Part shown: positions 24,297 to 34,989 of the stretch, one piece after another
How the letters are laid out: each line of letters opens with the position of its first letter
Numbering within the stretch: position 1 is the stretch's first letter
Source: Costus lasius
Lineage: Eukaryota; Streptophyta; Magnoliopsida; Zingiberales; Costaceae
Length of the DNA stretch: 64,000 bases
Direction of reading: 5' to 3'
NCBI GenBank assembly: GCA_027563935.2
Contig: CM050446.2
Location: 109,224,499-109,288,498 of the forward strand
Made by a program: the position numbers and the translations under genes
The notes under the pieces: model-generated
The model's input: the letters and a program-made list of their open reading frames with translations, nothing else
What the model was told of the DNA's origin: nothing
Databases searched by the model: none

Positions 24297-24304
24297 TAAA
24301 TGCA
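24297..24304 (+). promoter_or_regulatory. L1-box-like motif upstream of CYP77A
   Basis: TAAATGCA matches the L1 box (TAAATGYA) bound by HD-ZIP IV factors of the shoot epidermis. It lies about 320 bp before the CYP77A start codon. An 8-mer can occur by chance, so function is inference. Confidence 0.4.
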
Positions 24305-24560
24305 TGAAATATTTATTTTAATTTTAGAATTATTAGTCAATTAGAGTTTGAAAGATCAAAATTAATTTAAAAATTAGTTAATTCAATTTGTTTTTTATTG
24401 AATTCTTTTCCTACTAAAATATCGTGAGAAATTTTGTTTTCTATTGAGACGCACCCACGTACGCACCCGCTGACCCACCGCCGAGTTGACGGCTCCCTGG
24501 GCCGGTGCAAATTAATCGTTTGCAACTGTTTTTTCCTGCACCGCCTCCCCTCTCATTCAT

Positions 24561-24566
24561 TATAAG
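24561..24566 (+). promoter_or_regulatory. CYP77A: TATA box of CYP77A
   Basis: TATAAG in a pyrimidine/GC-rich core promoter, 54 bp upstream of the A of the start-codon region. This would leave a short leader of about 25-30 nt. Confidence 0.55.
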
Positions 24567-24619
24567 CTCCGTGCTTGCTCGTCCCTTCCGCTTCCTCACT
24601 CTGATCTTCCAGTACTGTC

Positions 24620-26134
24620 ATGGTTGACAGCATGTACTTGTTCACGGCCGCCGCTGTCGCTTTGTCGCTCCTCGTGCTGCTTTTGTTTGGATACCGTAAG
24701 CGCCGCAATGACCTGAGGCTCCCCCCGGGACCGTCTGGCTGGCCGTTCTTCGGCAACCTCTTCCAGATCGCTTTCGCCGGCAAGCCCATGATACACCTCG
24801 TGCGCGACCTGCGCCGCCAGTATGGTCCCATCTTCACCCTCCGCATGGGCGCGCGTACGCTCATCGTGGTGACGAGCCCCGAGCTGGCCCACGAGGCGCT
24901 GATCCAGAAGGGGCAGCTGTTCGCTTCGCGGCCCGCCGAGACCACCGTCCGCGCCGTCTTCAGCTGCGACAAGTTCACCGTTAACTCAGCCGTGTACGGC
25001 CCCGAGTGGCGGTCCCTCCGCCGGAATATGGTGTCCGGCATGCTCAGCGCCTCCCGTCTTCGCGAGTTCCGCCCCGCCCGACTCTCCGCTATGGATCGCT
25101 TCGTCTACCGCCTCCGCTCCGAGGCCGAGGCGAGCGGCGGCGCCGTGTGGGTTCTTCGCAATGCCCGCTTCGCCGTCTTCGCCATCCTGCTTTCCATGAC
25201 CTTCGGCTTGCAGCTCGACGAGGACTCCATCGTGCGCGTCGACGAGACGATGAAGCGGGTGCTGCTCACCATCACCCCGCGGATGGACGACTACTTGCCC
25301 TTCCTCCGCCCCTTCTACGCCCTGCACCAGCGTAGGGTTCTGGAAGTGCGCAAGGAGCAGGTGAAGACCGTGACGGCGCTCATCAACCGGCGGCGAGCCA
25401 TCCTGAAGGACCCCAGCATCGACCCCAACGCCGCGCCCTTCTCCTACCTGGATTCGCTCCTCGACCTCCACGTGGACGGACGCGACGGCCCGCCCAGCGA
25501 GGCTGAGATCGTGACGCTGTGCTCCGAGTTCATCAACGGCGGGACGGACACGACCTCCACCGCCATCGAGTGGGCAATGGCGCGCATCATCGACAACCCT
25601 AGCATCCAGGCGAGGCTGCACGAGGAGATCGCAGCGGAGGTGGGCGATCGCCCGGTCGACGATCGCGATATCGAGAGGATGCCCTACCTGCAGGCCTTCG
25701 TGAAGGAGCTACTGCGGAAGCACCCGCCGACCTACTTCTCTTTGACGCACGCGGCGGTGGAGCCGGCAAAACTGGGAGGCTACGACATCCCACCCGACGC
25801 CAACCTGGAGCTGTTCCTTCCGACCATCTCGGAGGACCCGAGGCTGTGGTCGGATCCGCAGGAATTCAACCCGGACAGATTCCTAACCGGCGGGGAGGCG
25901 GCGGACATCACGGGGTCAGCGGGGATAAGGATGATACCATTCGGGGCTGGGCGGAGGATCTGCCCGGGGCTGGCCATGGGCACGACGCACATCGGACTGA
26001 TGGTGGCGCGGATGGTGCAGGCGTTCGAGTGGCAGCTGCATCCGGCGGAGCCAAAGCTGGACTTCATGGACAAGGTCGAGTTCACCGTCGTCATGAATCG
26101 CCGGCTGCTGGCCATGGTGAAGCCGAGGAAGTAA
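24620..26134 (+). CDS. CYP77A: CYP77A cytochrome P450 (504 aa, intronless)
   Basis: An intact 504-residue class II plant P450. An N-terminal membrane anchor (about residues 6-23) precedes the basic stretch YRKRRN and the proline hinge LPPGPSGWP (34-42). The I-helix oxygen-binding motif is NGGTDTTST (306-314), ExxR is ELLR (363-366), the PERF-type box is FNPDRF (416-421), and the haem loop is FGAGRRICPG (441-450) with Cys448. Blocks such as GPIFTLRMG, RSLRRNMVSGMLS and HPPTYFSLTHA are characteristic of CYP77A; the family is intronless and about 510 aa long, as here. Known CYP77A members are ER fatty-acid in-chain hydroxylases or epoxidases used in cutin synthesis; the exact substrate here is inference. 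Strong GC and GC3 bias contrasts with the AT-rich flanks and opens long antisense frames that are shadows. No frameshift or missing key residue. Confidence 0.97.
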   Translation: MVDSMYLFTAAAVALSLLVLLLFGYRKRRNDLRLPPGPSGWPFFGNLFQIAFAGKPMIHLVRDLRRQYGPIFTLRMGARTLIVVTSPELAHEALIQKGQLFASRPAETTVRAVFSCDKFTVNSAVYGPEWRSLRRNMVSGMLSASRLREFRPARLSAMDRFVYRLRSEAEASGGAVWVLRNARFAVFAILLSMTFGLQLDEDSIVRVDETMKRVLLTITPRMDDYLPFLRPFYALHQRRVLEVRKEQVKTVTALINRRRAILKDPSIDPNAAPFSYLDSLLDLHVDGRDGPPSEAEIVTLCSEFINGGTDTTSTAIEWAMARIIDNPSIQARLHEEIAAEVGDRPVDDRDIERMPYLQAFVKELLRKHPPTYFSLTHAAVEPAKLGGYDIPPDANLELFLPTISEDPRLWSDPQEFNPDRFLTGGEAADITGSAGIRMIPFGAGRRICPGLAMGTTHIGLMVARMVQAFEWQLHPAEPKLDFMDKVEFTVVMNRRLLAMVKPRK

Positions 26135-26400
26135 TTAAAGTGAAGAAATTAAACCGCCGCCGCTGTCGCCTTTAAGATCGGTTTGATATATAAATATAAA
26201 TCAAATGAAATTCTTCAGCTTTAATTGGCAGCATCTTGATCTGTAAAAGGATTAGCTAGCTGGAGGTGCAGACTCTAAAAATGGCGAGAAATTCAAGAGT
26301 TGATCTTGTACTTTATTTCGTGTTTGCTGTTTCAATGAGATGCATATATGTATGTATGAAGCTTTTGCATGGTCATATAAAAATAGGTCCAACCTTACCA
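26135..26400 (+). terminator. CYP77A: 3' UTR and probable polyadenylation region of CYP77A
   Basis: After TAA the sequence turns AT-rich. Candidate near-upstream elements are AATATAAAT at about 26193 and the TG/TATG-rich TGCATATATGTATGTATG at about 26341, which resembles a plant far-upstream element. The exact site cannot be set from sequence. Confidence 0.35.
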
Positions 26401-27054
26401 GTAAGCATGCGTCGTTTTCTATATATATAACATCATCATATTCTTTTTAAAACCCTTGTCATTGGAATAAATTTTTTAGGTAGGTATTCTACTTTTATAA
26501 AATTCATAACAAAATATATTTTTTATGAATAAATTATATCATTATAATCTAAGTACTCTAAGCGATCCAACGGTACTAATATTATCGTAAATAAACTTAT
26601 CCAAGATAAGAAATTAGTATTTTTATTATCATATAAAAATTATCAATGACTGTAACATATTTTTTATATGATAACATTTTCATCATTTTTTTATCATAGA
26701 TAAATTTATCCACGATAATATTAGTACCAGATAGCTTAAAGTGTATAACTATACACAAATAAATATATATATGAGATATCAATTATATTTATTATATTAA
26801 TCTATTTAGAAATCAATAAACATAATAATTATTATCAAGTATTTTCTTAGCTTATTTTTATATCCAATGATGTCTAAAATCAAGTTATATAAATATTTAT
26901 AAGTCAGGTTGACACTGAATATTTATAAATTTCATAAATCAAGAAATATTTTCATAAATCATTTTCACATAAATGAAAAGGGTGCAAAATTGACAAGAGC
27001 CGTATGTTCTTGCAACTGAACCTTTATGTCTGCTCAATAATTTCCGAAATCTCA
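26401..27054. other. AT-rich intergenic, nothing recognised
   Basis: Short inverted patches (TTATCCA(A/C)GATAA at about 26598 and 26706) suggest an old AT-rich MITE at about 26570-26735. No TSD was resolved. Confidence 0.35.
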
Positions 27055-27387
27055 CCTAATTAATCAGTCGTATCAATTGATTTTATTTGGTCGGAAAGAA
27101 GTCAGAGGCTTTTGTGCCTTCGATTATGCGCAAAGCAGACGCGGGAAAGGAGCAGGTGAAAGTAGTTGGGCGACAGCTGCAGCCACGTGGGCTGCCTCCA
27201 ACGTCAGCCACGTCGCGTCGAGTTTTGGCGGGGACACACTTTTGCTGGGCACGTGCGATAGTATTGTTCTGTGCTGTAGGATGGAGACGGATTAGCTACA
27301 ATTTCCAGTGCAAATTAAGTGTCATTTTCGAAATTTATTCATCATCGTGCTTCATTTGATTTTCTATGTATGTGGGCAAGCCTCACC
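27055..27387 (-). repeat. Right arm of the inverted repeat flanking CYP77A
   Basis: Reverse complement homologue of 19887-20175 (see that entry for shared blocks). It contains ACGT cores (GCCACGTGG, GTCAGCCACGTCGCGTCG) typical of plant promoter bZIP/bHLH sites, more than the left arm has. No start of a gene follows in either direction. Confidence 0.8.
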
Positions 27388-29980
27388 ACCATAAGCGAGA
27401 AAATGTCCTATGGATGACATGTGCCTAGAATTTTTCAGCAAGTGGCTAATCAACTGTTCAATGAGCACTCATCCCAAAACTACTCATGGCATTTATGCTG
27501 TGTTCTATCATATATCATCGAATTTTATGATCAAATTTGCATAAAACTAACCTAAATAGTATAGGATACTTTAGTGTAAATTTTAAAAAATTTGTTATTT
27601 TTTTATTATTTATATTAATTTTTATATTTTCACTTATTATCGAATCTTGTCATATATGTGTACTCGTTGAACAGTAGATTAGCCATAGTGCCGAATAATT
27701 CTAAGCTCAGGTCGTGCCTAAGACATTTTGATCAATTCTCATGATTTAAAATTATCAAATCATAATTGTTGTGACAAATTTCATACTCTTACTGTGAAAT
27801 AACCAAATATGACCCAAGTGTCTAAGTTTGACCATTTAATATATTATTATAGTTTGATCATAATAAGCTCTTGCTCTATATCCATCTCAAATTCTTACTT
27901 TTAAAGATTCAACTAAGTATATAAATATATAAATACTTTCAGGTATTCCCTTGTGGAACTAAGTTAATCCTCCTTATTTTCACAACTACTTTAAGCTTTC
28001 AAATTTAAAATATTTTGTGGAAATAATAAATTTATTGTGTTGAAGTTTAGTGAAATAGATTATTACGATATAAATTTAGCTAAATTCACCTACCTTGAAT
28101 TTAGTGAATATAATTAATCTTTTTCTAGGTTAATTGTACATTTATGTTTTCTATTAAAGTATGCCATTTTGCCTATATATGAATTACTTTATTAGTAAAC
28201 AATGAATTTTTATTTTTAAAATATATTTTAGTCACTATAATTTTTGCCATGGAAGTATCCATAAAAATCATACATCTAAATAACAAGGTACAAAAATCAA
28301 ATAAATTATGAAGTTCATACAAAGAAATAGACAAAGGAAACCTAAGGCTACTCAATCAATTTGTACATCTATTAGATATCCATTATGTCATAGTAAAGAT
28401 AGATTGGTCCTATGATGAACACAATGGTGTGATAGATTCCCTCAAGAGATAGCTCCTCAAAAGAAGGATCTTTAGAAATAGAATTACGAATAACATTGAT
28501 GACTTGAACATTAAGTTAGTTATAAACTCAAGCTCCAAACGTATGCTAGTTTTTATGGAGGATGTAGTCAGATCATGTCTAACCGACTTGCTAGCAAAAT
28601 GATAAACTCACTAAAGAAACACATTTTTCATTTAGGCTAAATCTCATCACATCTTAGCAATCCATAGGTAGCAAACAACAGATGGATTATGTAAAGAAAA
28701 AGAAAAAAAAATAGATGGAATATGTTATAAGTTTTTTTTCCTTGTGTTTACTTAAAAGGATGGATAATTTGATGGATTTATATATACACCCTTAATTTTT
28801 ATTTGTTTACTCATATTACATAAATACTATTAATATTATAAAATTATTATCGATACTATTATATAATATGAAAATTACTAAATATTATTTAATACTATTA
28901 AAAATTATAAAAATTACTAAATATTATTAAATACTATAAAATTATTAAATGTTATTTAGTATTATTATTTAGATTCATTGTATTTTCAATCCATTCCACC
29001 ATGAATTCCATTCAACAAAACATACCATAAAGGTTTGCATAAGGTGTGACTAATAGGCTAACTCAACTATCATAACCCTAGTATAGGTCAACTATTTCAT
29101 GCTCATTGAGGCATAAACTATAGCAACGAGCCAATCTAAACACTCAATAAGATCTATGATATAACTTTATTTAGAAATACCCATTGTAAGGGATTTTTTT
29201 TATCGAAGAAATCAACTTTATCAAACTCCTGATCGGAGGTTAGGACATAAACTATGTTAATCCCTTCTCAATATCCCAAGCCTCTCATATGTGCACCCTA
29301 CCAAAGAACAAATGTATGTCATATTTATTATACCCTATTAAAGACTTCATGATAACTAGCTCTCATATCATATGTTAGCCATAATATAACAAACATGAAA
29401 AGTGATGCAAAATATTTCATATATTTATGATATTGAGGGTGGGCTTTTATCACTAAGTGTAAATAATAAAAAAATAATTGAAAGTGAATAGGTTCGAAAA
29501 TTGAAAAGTCAACATGATCAAGCATGGTCAAAAGGGTGTAGTTCTTCAAACCAAGAACAAGTAATACATATAATTTAGTAGGTTTGATCCACATGAAACC
29601 CATTAAGTAGAAGAAATAATAAAAATGAAAATTTTTTATTTATTATTAAAATTATAGATAATTAAAATATATTAAGAATGTGATGGAAAATGTCCTATGT
29701 GAACTAACCTCCTATGTTTTATAAATAAGTTTCAAAAGTTTTTTTTTCTAAAAAATATAAAAGCCAAAAACTAGATTCAACTTCAACTAACCCATGAATT
29801 TACTCCTAGCTAGGGATGGAAAAAAAAAAGCCTATACTCGCCCCAACCCAACCTAATCTGCCCTGATTTGACTAGAAAAATATTTAGTTGACCGAGTGTC
29901 AAGTTGGGTTTATAAAAGGGACAACTTCTATAAGTCAAGTGATGGGTCAAAAAAGAGTTGATTAAATTAATATAAAAATA
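27388..29980. other. AT-rich intergenic, nothing recognised
   Basis: Low-complexity AT-rich DNA. 28850-28975 repeats 'ATTACTAAATATTATT(A/T)AATACTAT' with variation. 29820-29960 has a GC-richer inverted-looking patch resembling the ends of hAT-type MITEs (CCCAACCCAACC). The minus frame at 29328-29603 has no recognised domain. Confidence 0.4.
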
Positions 29981-30289
29981 TGATGCAGACCATTTTCAAA
30001 TTTATCTTATAGATATAAGACTTTTTATTTAAGTGGGTTCTGGCTTCAAATGAATACAAGCATTCATTATTAATTACCCCTAAGTAGCTTAGGGCACCTT
30101 TGATTAAGAGATCTGAGCACATAAATCAAACGAAAATAAGTAGTTGGAAGAACAATATCATCATCATTCATAACATCTAGCATAAGAGGCTTACAATTTC
30201 ACTTCAATACAAAGCTCATCATTAGCCAAGAGATAGCTAAATCACAAAATTCAAAAGTAATAAATGCTTTTCCCAGAAATGGTTCAGCG

Positions 30290-30530
30290 AATTAAATTTG
30301 ATTAGTCTGACAAATATTCGGCCTATAAAGGACATATGAATATCATTGTGTTATTGATAAATATTCGGCCTATGAAGGACATGTGAATACTTATCTTTTT
30401 GATATGACAGACACTCGGCCTATGAAGGACATATGAATATCATTGTGTCATTCGATAAATATTCGGCCTATAAAAGGACATGTAAGTATTTATCTCTTCG
30501 AGTTTGATAGATATTATTTTTGTGAATATC
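30290..30530. repeat. About 48-52-bp tandem repeat (four units)
   Basis: Units share (A/T)(A/T)(C/T)TCGGCCTAT(A/G)AAGGACAT and (A/G)TGAATA(C/T). The same core (ACTCGGCCT..GA.GG...TATGAGTATT) forms the array at 38225-38870, which links the two blocks. Confidence 0.7.
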
Positions 30531-30568
30531 TATTTGATTTCAATTTTGATAAATCTGATTTAAGCCGT

Positions 30569-30936
30569 GAATGATACTATAACAATATTGAGGAACTACG
30601 TCCCAATATATAGTATCGACGTACGCACCTCTTAAACAATACTATTAGTACCAAGCGACAACTTTTTGATAAATATTCCTTCTGTTGAATATTTATCCGA
30701 TTTCAATTTTCACAATTCTTTCTTTTAACTTCATTTCTTCGATAAATATTTTTTCTATGAATACTTATCTATTTAAGTTCGGTAGATATTCTTTCTGTGA
30801 ATATCTATTCAATTTCAAGTTCAAGGAATCTGATTCAGTTGCGAATGATACTATAACAATATTTAGGAACTACGCCCCAATATATAGTATCGATGTACAC
30901 ACCTCCTAAACAATACTATTAGCACAATGCGACAGC
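30569..30936. repeat. 94-bp direct repeat, two copies 274 bp apart
   Basis: Copies at 30569-30662 and 30843-30936 both contain GATACTATAACAATATT, CCCAATATATAGTATCGA and AACAATACTATTAG. A third, diverged copy is at about 38905-38990. Confidence 0.8.
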
Positions 30937-30999
30937 TTAGAGAGTTGATGTAATATGAATTAGCCTTTGAAGAGCTAAATGTTCAAAATGGGTGAATGA

Positions 31000-31195
31000 G
31001 CCTTTTGGCCAAATATTCAAAATAGAAGAACGGGCCCTTGGGCCAAATGTTCGAAATAGAAGAATAGGCCGTTGGGCCAAACATTCAAACAAGAAGAAAA
31101 GACCATTGGGCCAAACATTCAAGATAGGAGAACGGGCTATTGGGCCAAACGTTCAAATCAAGCGGACGAGCCATTGAGCCAAACGTTCAAAGTAA
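31000..31195. repeat. 33-34-bp tandem repeat (six units)
   Basis: Units are built on GG(C/G)C(A/C/G)(A/T)TTGGGCCAAA(C/T)(A/G)TTCAAA..AG. Sharing of TTGGGCCAAA is clear across all units. Confidence 0.8.
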
Positions 31196-31490
31196 CCTAT
31201 GAAAGGCTAAAATGTCATAGATAACCCGCAAAGGGATAATATGTCATGAATAACCTTTAGAAGACAAAAATATCAAAGATAGCCTTTAATAGGTTGAAAT
31301 ATCATAGATAGCCTTTAAAAGGCTAATATATTAGGAGTAGCCTTTGAAAGGCTAAAATGTCCGAGTTAATCTTTGAGAGACTAAAATGTCATAAATAGCC
31401 TTTAAAACGCTAAAATATCAAAAATAGTTTTTGGAAGGCTAAAATAACAGAAATAGCCTTTTAAAGGCTAAAATATCAAAATTGGTCTTC
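31196..31490. repeat. 29-30-bp palindromic tandem repeat (about ten units)
   Basis: Units of the type ATAGCCTTTAAAAGGCTAAAATATCA; each contains the inverted pair AGCCTTT..AAAGGCT, so every unit can form a small hairpin. Confidence 0.8.
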
Positions 31491-32132
31491 ATAGGAAAAT
31501 TTGATTTGAATCAATAATTACTTCAGACTTGAAAATATTTCAATACCTAAACCCATGTTTGAATATTATATTGAATCTAATTAAATGACATTTGATTTGA
31601 ATCAGATCACCATAACTGGACTATATCCTTTCGACAGAATCAGATAAAGAGATCTAGGCCATTAGATCAAAGTTGAAAATCTATCCGTCAAAGCCAATTT
31701 AAAAGATCTAGACCGCAGAACATTTATTAAATCTGGATCGTCAGATTTCGTATTTGGATAATTTTGAGTCATTGATTTCGGATTTAATTTGGACCGTTAG
31801 ATCCTTAATAATCGAATCATTTGAGCTATTCTTTCTAGACTTAATCTAGGCCATTAGATCATCCCTTCAACAAAATCGGATCGTTGGATTCAATAATTTC
31901 CTTCATGGCGCCCGTGACGCACGTGAACAGTGTTCGTCTTTCTTCTTCGGTTTTTCATCATCCGTCGGATAGATGCTCGGAGGCTCTGATTGAGGACTCA
32001 GACTCGTCGGAGAGCCAGAGCAATGGGCGGAGCCTAACGTTGGCTAGTAACGAATTGACGTAGAACAGAAGTGAAACACATGATTTTTGTTTGAAATAGG
32101 GATAAAAATAGGGTTGCCAGAAAAGCTTTCAG

Positions 32133-32488
32133 TTCCGGCGATCCGACTATCGGATGACCAGATCCTTTTGCCCATAGGTTCGTAGGCTCGTTGAGAGGAT
32201 ATGACCAAATTTTCAATTTGATCGGATGACCGGATGTCGACTTCGTCATGAAGAACTTCAGGGGTATTTGTAACAAGCGAGAAAGAAAGGATCGTAAGAG
32301 AATCATTCGATTCCGGCGATCCAGCCATCGGATGACCAGATCCTTTTACCCACGGGTTCGTGCTCTCGAGATGTGGCCAAAATCTCAATGTGATCGGATG
32401 ACTGGATATTGAGTTCGGTGAGAAGAGGCAGTAAGTTATTTGTCACCTCGTGGCTTGTTGTACGAGGAAAGAGGCAGCAGAGAGTATA
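32133..32488. repeat. 178-bp tandem duplication
   Basis: TTCCGGCGATCC at 32133 recurs at 32311, followed in both by ATCGGATGACCAGATCCTTT, CCCA..GGTTCGT and GATCGGATGAC(C/T)GGAT. Minus-strand open frames here simply read through the repeats. Confidence 0.8.
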
Positions 32489-33149
32489 ACGCTTACTTCC
32501 CAAACTTCTCAATGACAAGCTTATCAACTCCACCAAATTTAGGTATCTGTTATTTGTTGATTTAGGAAAGTCAACGTGACCAATGACCATAATGTTAATC
32601 AACCTTCTTTTCTCTTGTCGTTTAAATCTCTACGAAGAGATTAGATAAGAAATGAAGTTCAGCCACGGGAACAGAATAAGACCCTAAAGCAGGGCTGAGT
32701 AATATAAGTTGGCAGCAGATTTCTTTAACCTGCAATTCATTCCAAAGAGGTAGCAGGGAGGACTTTGGGCAAGAAAGGTTAAGCAGCCAGAATAGCGGCT
32801 GCATTATGGCGCAGAGACGTTAAGGGGCTATGAGATTATTTCTCTTTTAATTAACATTTACCAAGTCAAACCGCCAATTCACATAAGGATTCATACCAAG
32901 TATTCAGAATCACTTACGGCTATAAAGTTCAAGTTGATAATTTCTGTTTGTCAGAGTCTTCATAGTAATCCCTTCGATTACAGTAGATTTGCGGAGGCGA
33001 GAAGGAAAGCCGATGAAGGTAAAATTATGTACTCTCCTGTAGTAAGTTTTGACAGCCCTTCAAAGTTAACAATAACAAAACCTTGTTAACTTTGCTGAGT
33101 TTATCAACTTATCTCATGATTCAAAAATTGATTTTATTTATCGAAATTT

Positions 33150-33450
33150 TCTTTCTCCATAAGGGTGTTTTTTTAACTGAAGTTTTCTTCTCTGTTGAGA
33201 TGGTTTTTATTAACTAGAGTTTTCCTTCTTCATAAGCGATTTTATTCACCGGAGTTGTCTCTCCGTTGAGATGATTTTTGTTAGTCGGAGTTTTCTCTCC
33301 ACCAGATAATTTTTCTTAATCGTAGTTTTTCTTCTCCATCAGTGATTTTATTTACCAGAGTCGTCTCTCCGTTAAATAGTTTTTGTTAATAGGAATTTTT
33401 CTTCTTCGTCAGCGATTTTATTTACTGGAATCATCTCTCCATAGAGTTTT
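33150..33450. repeat. T-rich tandem repeat, alternating units
   Basis: Alternating units resembling TTTTTGTTAACxGGAGTTTTCTTCTC and CAGCGATTTTATTTACCGGAGTCGTCTCTCCGTTGAG recur about four times each. Confidence 0.65.
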
Positions 33451-34140
33451 TTCAATGATAAAAGAATGGGAGAAGAAATTACCTTAGTAAGGTTATCAAC
33501 GATTATCTTTTCTTCTTTTGCTCTCGTAATTCTTATGCCGCCGGAGTAAATTAATTTTCAGGCTATTTTTACTTTCACTATCACTCTCTCGTCTTTCCAA
33601 TGCTTGTGTTGCTGCTACAAGTAAATTTTACCTTGTCTCCTTTCTGCTCAGCCGTCTCGCTGCAGCCACCAGCCACTCTTTTTTTCTTCCGGCCAGCCCT
33701 CTTCGTTCCAGCCTCTTGCCGCTACTACATATTTTGTTTTTTTTTCCCAGCGCTTCCCCTCCAAGATTTACACGTCCCTTTCTTTAGTGCTCATTGCTTC
33801 ACAGAAAGAGGAGGCCGAAGGCCTCTGTCAGCTTTTCCTCTCTTCAAATCTCCCCCGGGGTTGTCGATTCCCGGTAAGTTATTCTTTCTTTCTTTTAAAA
33901 ACCCTCTCTTGCAGTTATCTCTTAACCGCTTGTCTCTATCACAACTGCACATGCCACACATATTTTTTCTTTATTTATTACTTTTTTATTCACTGAGTTG
34001 TAATCTAAATTGTTGACTTTGACCAAATTGTTGATGGTGGCTTACTGGCTTGGATCCGAGAGTCGTAGCTTATCATAAAATTACACTCCCCTCTATTTTT
34101 ATGTTCTACCAGATTGTGTGCGTCTCTTTTTTCACATTGA

Positions 34141-34560
34141 TTTCTTTTTTTTTGAAAATGGAAAATTAACTATTAAACAAAGGCGCCTCCAGTGTCGGAG
34201 ACCAAAATACATTGTAGCTCGACCGGGCAACTAGCTTGCCAACAATTACAAGAAAGGTTAATAGCAGCATGTCGAGCAAGCCAATCGGCAGCCCTATTGG
34301 CTTCTCTTGGAACAAAAAAAGCTTACAATGTCTCAAACTACTTAACAGAAATCTAATTTCATCCAGTATGGTGCCAAAACAAAAGTCTGGCATATGATAG
34401 GGCTCATTGAGAAGAGAAAGTATGCTCCTATAGTCTGTTTCCAGAATAAGAGGCATATCCTGGAAGTGCTGACAGCTATAGATAAAACTTAATGCCATTT
34501 TGAGTGCAAAGTAGACCAATCAATTGATTTTATTACAGTCAAAACAATCAAAGTAGACCA
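34141..34560 (-). mobile_element. 5'-truncated LINE 3' end with poly(A)
   Basis: On the minus strand a frame (34519-34166) resembles the C-terminal RNase H domain found after the RT in plant L1-type LINEs and related polyproteins: ALKMALSFIYSC, LILETDYRSILSLLN, ILDEIRFLLSSL, CKLFLFQEK, then a frame switch to the terminal LVSDTGGAFV and stop. An A-rich tail (read as TTTCTTTTTTTTTG at 34141-34155) follows. An 18-bp direct repeat (GTAGACCAATCAATTGAT, 34511 and 34553) marks the 5' junction area. No flanking TSD was resolved. Confidence 0.6.
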
Positions 34561-34989
34561 ATCAATTGATCATAGCCGAGGCTCCTATTTGAGCTAATCA
34601 ATAATACCGAGATGGGATTAACACATTGTAGTCAAAATTAAGAACAAATTTTGACTCAAATCCTCCTTCCTCAACCAAGAAATGGGAAGAATAAAAAATT
34701 TTTTCAAAGGAAAATAATACACCTTCAACAAATGCCCCCTAACGGATTTGCCATAAGCAGCTTGTGCATGCAAATTCGTTGCACAATAGTTCCCTAATCT
34801 TCATATCCCATCATTTCTATCTTTAATATTTCAGAAGTGATTTTGTTTTCCCAGAAAAATTTGTAACAACAGGTTGAAGTGTTTATAGCGAAGCTGTAGT
34901 CTTAAAATGTTGAGGTAAATGTTTCTCAAGCTCTTTTCAACCATAGCATGTATATTCCTTATATTTCGGTAATATTTTCACTACAGAAT
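34561..34989. other. Intergenic, nothing recognised
   Basis: No domain, long frame or repeat structure was seen apart from the 18-bp repeat edge. Confidence 0.4.

Larger units (their letters stand above)
29981..33900 (+). mobile_element. Array-rich block, probable very long LTR of a Tat/Ogre-type element
   Basis: Starts TGATGCAGACCATTTTC, homologous to the start of the block at 37946. It contains at least six different tandem arrays in series (separate entries), short duplicated promoters and pyrimidine-rich stretches, but no coding frame. Long LTRs packed with tandem repeats are known from Tat/Ogre-type Ty3/gypsy elements; that assignment is inference because no internal region, PBS or right end was identified. 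Confidence 0.4.

Noticed and set aside
24553..26115. Long antisense open frames over the P450 (24553-25041, 24986-25621, 25780-26115)
   Set aside because: They are produced by the strong GC3 bias of the CYP77A gene; none has a recognisable domain.
19887..27387. CYP77A as cargo of a Pack-MULE or similar gene-capturing transposon
   Set aside because: The inverted arms lack defined termini and TSDs, the gene has full length with its own promoter, and capture normally takes fragments; reported only as an inverted repeat.
33600..34016. 138-codon plus-strand open frame with many hydrophobic residues
   Set aside because: Comes from a pyrimidine-rich stretch next to T-rich arrays; no family resemblance or gene context.
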